DNA from: Actinomycetota bacterium
Lineage (GTDB): Bacteria; Actinomycetota; Actinomycetes; Nanopelagicales; Nanopelagicaceae
NCBI GenBank assembly: GCA_009924185.1
Contig: RFSC01000031.1
Coordinates: 1-8,047 of the forward strand
Direction of reading: 5' to 3'
DNA: 8,047 nucleotides
Shown: one piece after another, positions 5,634 to 8,047 of the stretch
Numbering within the stretch: the first letter of the stretch is position 1
Layout: every line of letters begins with the position of its first letter
Translations under genes and position numbers: made by a program
The notes under the pieces: generated by a model
Told to the model about the DNA's origin: nothing
Databases searched by the model: none
Seen by the model: only the letters and a program-made list of their open reading frames with translations

Positions 5634-6170
5634 ATGGATGCCCAAATGACAATAGAGATAATGGAAGTTGAGCCATACTCGAGACTCGCTCAACAAATCA
5701 AAGAGTTGCTTAACGGGGCCTTTGAAGGGGATTTCTCAACCGAAGATTGGGAGCACACTTTGGGCGGAGTTAGATTTTTAGGATGGATGGATGGAGATCT
5801 AGTTGCTCATGGCGCGATATCGACACGGAACATTTGGTTAAATGAACTGCCGACGCAAATTGGTTATGTCGAGGCGATAGCAGTGAAACCTGAACTTTGG
5901 GGCAGGGGATATGGCACCCAATTGATGGAGAAACTCTCTGAGAAAGCTCTGGATCTTCATGAGATTTCTATGCTCTCTACAGATGAAAAAGGTTTCTACA
6001 AGCGAATTGGTTGGATTGACTTTCAAGGGGAAAGTTTTGTGAAGATCGGCACGGAGGAGATTCGAACCGCAGATGAGGATGCAGGACTCATGCTGCTGAG
6101 CAGAGATTTGAAAGGCTTGGAGAAGATAGTTAAAGCAGTCTGTGAATCTCGAAGCGGCGATGCTTGGTAA
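5634..6170 (+). CDS. AAC(2')-I-like aminoglycoside 2'-N-acetyltransferase family protein
   Basis: A 178-residue GNAT enzyme closely resembling AAC(2')-Ic of M. tuberculosis (181 residues, from memory) along its whole length. Shared blocks are GAFEGDFSTEDWEHTLGG (28-45), IGYVEAIAV (76-84), LSTDEKGFYKRIGW (114-127) and the closing GDAW (175-178). Positions I recall as contacting drug or catalysis in AAC(2')-Ic appear kept: Asp33 (its Asp35), Glu80 (Glu82), Ser115 (Ser117), Tyr122 (Tyr126), Asp176 (Asp179) and the C-terminal Trp178 (Trp181). Its Asp152 appears as Glu148. The acetyl-CoA loop reads WGRGYGTQL (89-97). Members acetylate aminoglycosides, and cell-wall or other native substrates have been proposed for chromosomal copies; resistance here is not shown. 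The ATG at 5634 lacks a well-spaced ribosome binding site; ATG 5646 is an alternative. Kup follows after 18 bases in the same frame. Confidence 0.88.
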   Translation: MDAQMTIEIMEVEPYSRLAQQIKELLNGAFEGDFSTEDWEHTLGGVRFLGWMDGDLVAHGAISTRNIWLNELPTQIGYVEAIAVKPELWGRGYGTQLMEKLSEKALDLHEISMLSTDEKGFYKRIGWIDFQGESFVKIGTEEIRTADEDAGLMLLSRDLKGLEKIVKAVCESRSGDAW

Positions 6171-6188
6171 CCCATAGACTCTGGCCCC

Positions 6189-8047
6189 ATGTCCTCTCAC
6201 ATGAACAAGCAAACTGGTTTGGCTGCGCTTACATTTGGCGCCCTGGGAGTCGTATTTGGAGATATCGGCACTAGTCCGATTTATGCGATGAAGACCTCTT
6301 TAAGTACGGCTGGCAACGAGGTTTATGACATATATGGGGTTGCATCTCTAATTTTTTGGTCTCTAATGATTGTGGTTTCACTTAAGTATTTGATTTTCAT
6401 TCTACGTGCAGACAATAAGGGCGAAGGAGGAATCCTCGCTCTTTTTTCACTTTTGCCGAAATCAATCAGAAAAGGCAAGACCAAATCTGGTTTTTCAATT
6501 TTCTTCTTAATGTTGATCGGGACTGCTTTGTTACTCGGAGATGGAGTTTTAACGCCGGCGATTTCAGTTCTATCTGCAACTGAAGGGTTAGGAGCCCTAA
6601 ATCCGGATTTGGCGCATCTTTCAGTCCCGCTGACTGTCGTTATCTTGGCGGTGCTTTTCTCAGTTCAGTTTAAAGGTACAGCTTCGCTGGGCAAACCATT
6701 TGGATTCATAGTCTTGCTTTGGTTTTTGAATTTGGCGGTTTTGGGTGTCATTCAGATGTCTAAGAACCCCGAAGTTATTCAAGCCCTTTCGCCGTATTAC
6801 GCATTTGATTATGTAGTGCACCATGGTTTTCATACTTTGATCATCATGTCATCTGTAATTCTTGCGGTCACGGGTGCCGAGGCGCTTTATGCAGATCTTG
6901 GACATTTCGGAAAACGCGCAATTAGAGTTGGGTGGGTTTTCATAGTTGGACCAGCTTTAGTTCTAAATTATCTAGGCCAAGCTTCATTAATGCTTGAGGA
7001 CAGGTCCAATTTAGAGAATCTATTCTTCAACTTAGCGCCAAATAAAACTTGGGCCATAGCGAATGTAATTCTCGCTACTGGCGCCACAATCATCGCATCA
7101 CAGGCTTTGATAACTGGAGTAGGTTCTATTGCCAGACAGGCGGTACAGCTAGGAATCTTCCCGCGACTAAAGGTGGTTCACACCAATGCAGTTCATGAGG
7201 GTCAGATTTACGTGCCTGTAGTAAATGCGCTGGTAGGAATTGGCTCAATTGCTTTGGTAATTAATCTAAAGACCTCCGCTGCGTTGGCCGATGCTTATTC
7301 ATTTGCAATTGCTGGCACCATGTTGATTACAACCATTGCCTTTGCGATAGTGGCGATTGATCGATGGAAGTGGTCAAAGCCCTATGCGCTTGGACTGGCC
7401 TTTTTGTTTGGAATCTTTGACTTATCTTTCTTCCTCGCCACAGTAACCAAACTCTTTAAGGGAGCTTGGATTCCGGTGGCAATTTCTGCCTTTTTGGTTT
7501 ACCTGATGATGGTTTGGCGAAAAGGTCAGAACTTATTGGCTGCCGCACTTTTGAAAGACACCACCGAGTGGGAAGAAATTGACAGGTTAATCAAGGTAAA
7601 CAAGGTTGAGAGGACAAATGCGGTTGGAATTTATCTCTCTTCAACGGCAGACAAAGTTCCCCAAGCTGTGATGTCTCAACTTAGAAATCTTCACTCGATT
7701 CCGGAACGAATCTATATCGTTACGGTTATTACAGAAGATACGCCCACATCAACAACACCGCCCGAGGTCAAATTGATACGGAAAGATGTCACGCAGATCG
7801 TGATCCATACTGGATTTATGGAGAGCCCAAATGTTCCTGAGTTGCTCAAGAAATGTTGCTTAGATGCTGAGACCGAGAAATCAGCTACCTACTATCTATC
7901 AGATCGAAACTTTGTCTCTCCAGAGGCAGGGGAGTTGAGGGGAGCTGCCGATAAGGTATTTTCATTCCTGCATCGGAACTCTTCGACTGCGTCTCACTAC
8001 TATGGTCTGCCTGAGGACCGTGTTATAACTTTGGCAGTACAAATGAA
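6189..8047 (+). CDS. kup: Kup-type potassium uptake transporter (right end cut)
   Basis: An uninterrupted frame of 619 codons reaching the window edge. It is a KUP/HAK/KT family membrane protein that imports K+ with protons. The N-terminus carries FGDIGTSPIYAMK (23-35) with Asp25, the aspartate conserved in the first helix; LLGDGVLTPAISVLSATEGL (115-134) with Glu132 is the family signature; VTGAEALYADLGHFGKRAIR (227-246) is also typical. About twelve hydrophobic segments fill roughly residues 10-450, followed by a soluble cytoplasmic domain with HTGFMESPNVPELLK and YYLSDRNFVSP. E. coli Kup has about 622 residues and ends just after a segment aligned with PEDRVITLAVQM, so only a few residues should be missing. 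Start ATG 6189 or 6201; neither has a clear ribosome binding site. The 18-base gap after the AAC(2')-like gene suggests a shared transcript. Confidence 0.94.
   Translation, partial: MSSHMNKQTGLAALTFGALGVVFGDIGTSPIYAMKTSLSTAGNEVYDIYGVASLIFWSLMIVVSLKYLIFILRADNKGEGGILALFSLLPKSIRKGKTKSGFSIFFLMLIGTALLLGDGVLTPAISVLSATEGLGALNPDLAHLSVPLTVVILAVLFSVQFKGTASLGKPFGFIVLLWFLNLAVLGVIQMSKNPEVIQALSPYYAFDYVVHHGFHTLIIMSSVILAVTGAEALYADLGHFGKRAIRVGWVFIVGPALVLNYLGQASLMLEDRSNLENLFFNLAPNKTWAIANVILATGATIIASQALITGVGSIARQAVQLGIFPRLKVVHTNAVHEGQIYVPVVNALVGIGSIALVINLKTSAALADAYSFAIAGTMLITTIAFAIVAIDRWKWSKPYALGLAFLFGIFDLSFFLATVTKLFKGAWIPVAISAFLVYLMMVWRKGQNLLAAALLKDTTEWEEIDRLIKVNKVERTNAVGIYLSSTADKVPQAVMSQLRNLHSIPERIYIVTVITEDTPTSTTPPEVKLIRKDVTQIVIHTGFMESPNVPELLKKCCLDAETEKSATYYLSDRNFVSPEAGELRGAADKVFSFLHRNSSTASHYYGLPEDRVITLAVQM

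Noticed and set aside
5634..6170. Recently acquired mobile resistance gene
   Set aside because: No insertion sequence, integron site, flanking repeat or change in composition surrounds it; it looks like a resident chromosomal gene.
5838..6212. 124-residue minus-strand frame opposite the AAC(2')-like gene
   Set aside because: It covers the conserved half of that gene and reads as an antisense shadow without any motif.

Overview
The window looks like ordinary chromosomal DNA of a low-GC, small-genome actinobacterium. Three things point there: a homodimeric-type pyruvate dehydrogenase E1 (AceE) divergent from a DUF3052 gene and an AhpE-like peroxiredoxin, a GlgE start next to aceE, and an AAC(2')-like acetyltransferase resembling the mycobacterial family. 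Base composition is well below that of Streptomyces or Mycobacterium, and intergenic gaps are very short, which fits planktonic freshwater lineages such as Nanopelagicales. That placement is inference. I see no mobile element, CRISPR array, phage gene, rRNA or integration scar.

Layout. (1) 1-2912, minus strand: aceE followed by the 5' end of glgE, joined by a 4-base stop/start overlap. (2) 2913-3082: divergent regulatory region with short direct repeats. (3) 3083-4054, plus strand: DUF3052 gene (TTG start, strong ribosome binding site), AhpE/BCP-type peroxiredoxin whose ATG directly follows the DUF3052 stop, then tRNA-Val(UAC) 18 bases further on. (4) 4070-4846, minus strand: a membrane protein fusing a DUF2231-like domain to a C-terminal cytochrome b5 domain, convergent with the tRNA. 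(5) 4972-5478, minus strand: a GNAT acetyltransferase. (6) 5634-6170, plus strand: an AAC(2')-I-like GNAT acetyltransferase. (7) 6189-8047, plus strand: a Kup potassium uptake transporter, open to the right edge and lacking at most a few C-terminal residues.

How the genes relate. AceE feeds pyruvate into acetyl-CoA; GlgE builds alpha-glucan from maltose-1-phosphate. Their overlap suggests translational coupling between central carbon flux and glucan storage. DUF3052 and the peroxiredoxin are tightly co-transcribed, and their divergence from aceE matches my recollection of the Mycobacterium tuberculosis ahpE-Rv2239c-aceE neighbourhood. The rest (b5 membrane protein, two acetyltransferases, Kup) reads as a loosely connected set of envelope, redox, modification and ion-homeostasis genes. 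The two most interesting items are the AAC(2')-like enzyme and the DUF2231-cytochrome b5 fusion. I did not find a clearly undescribed multi-gene system.
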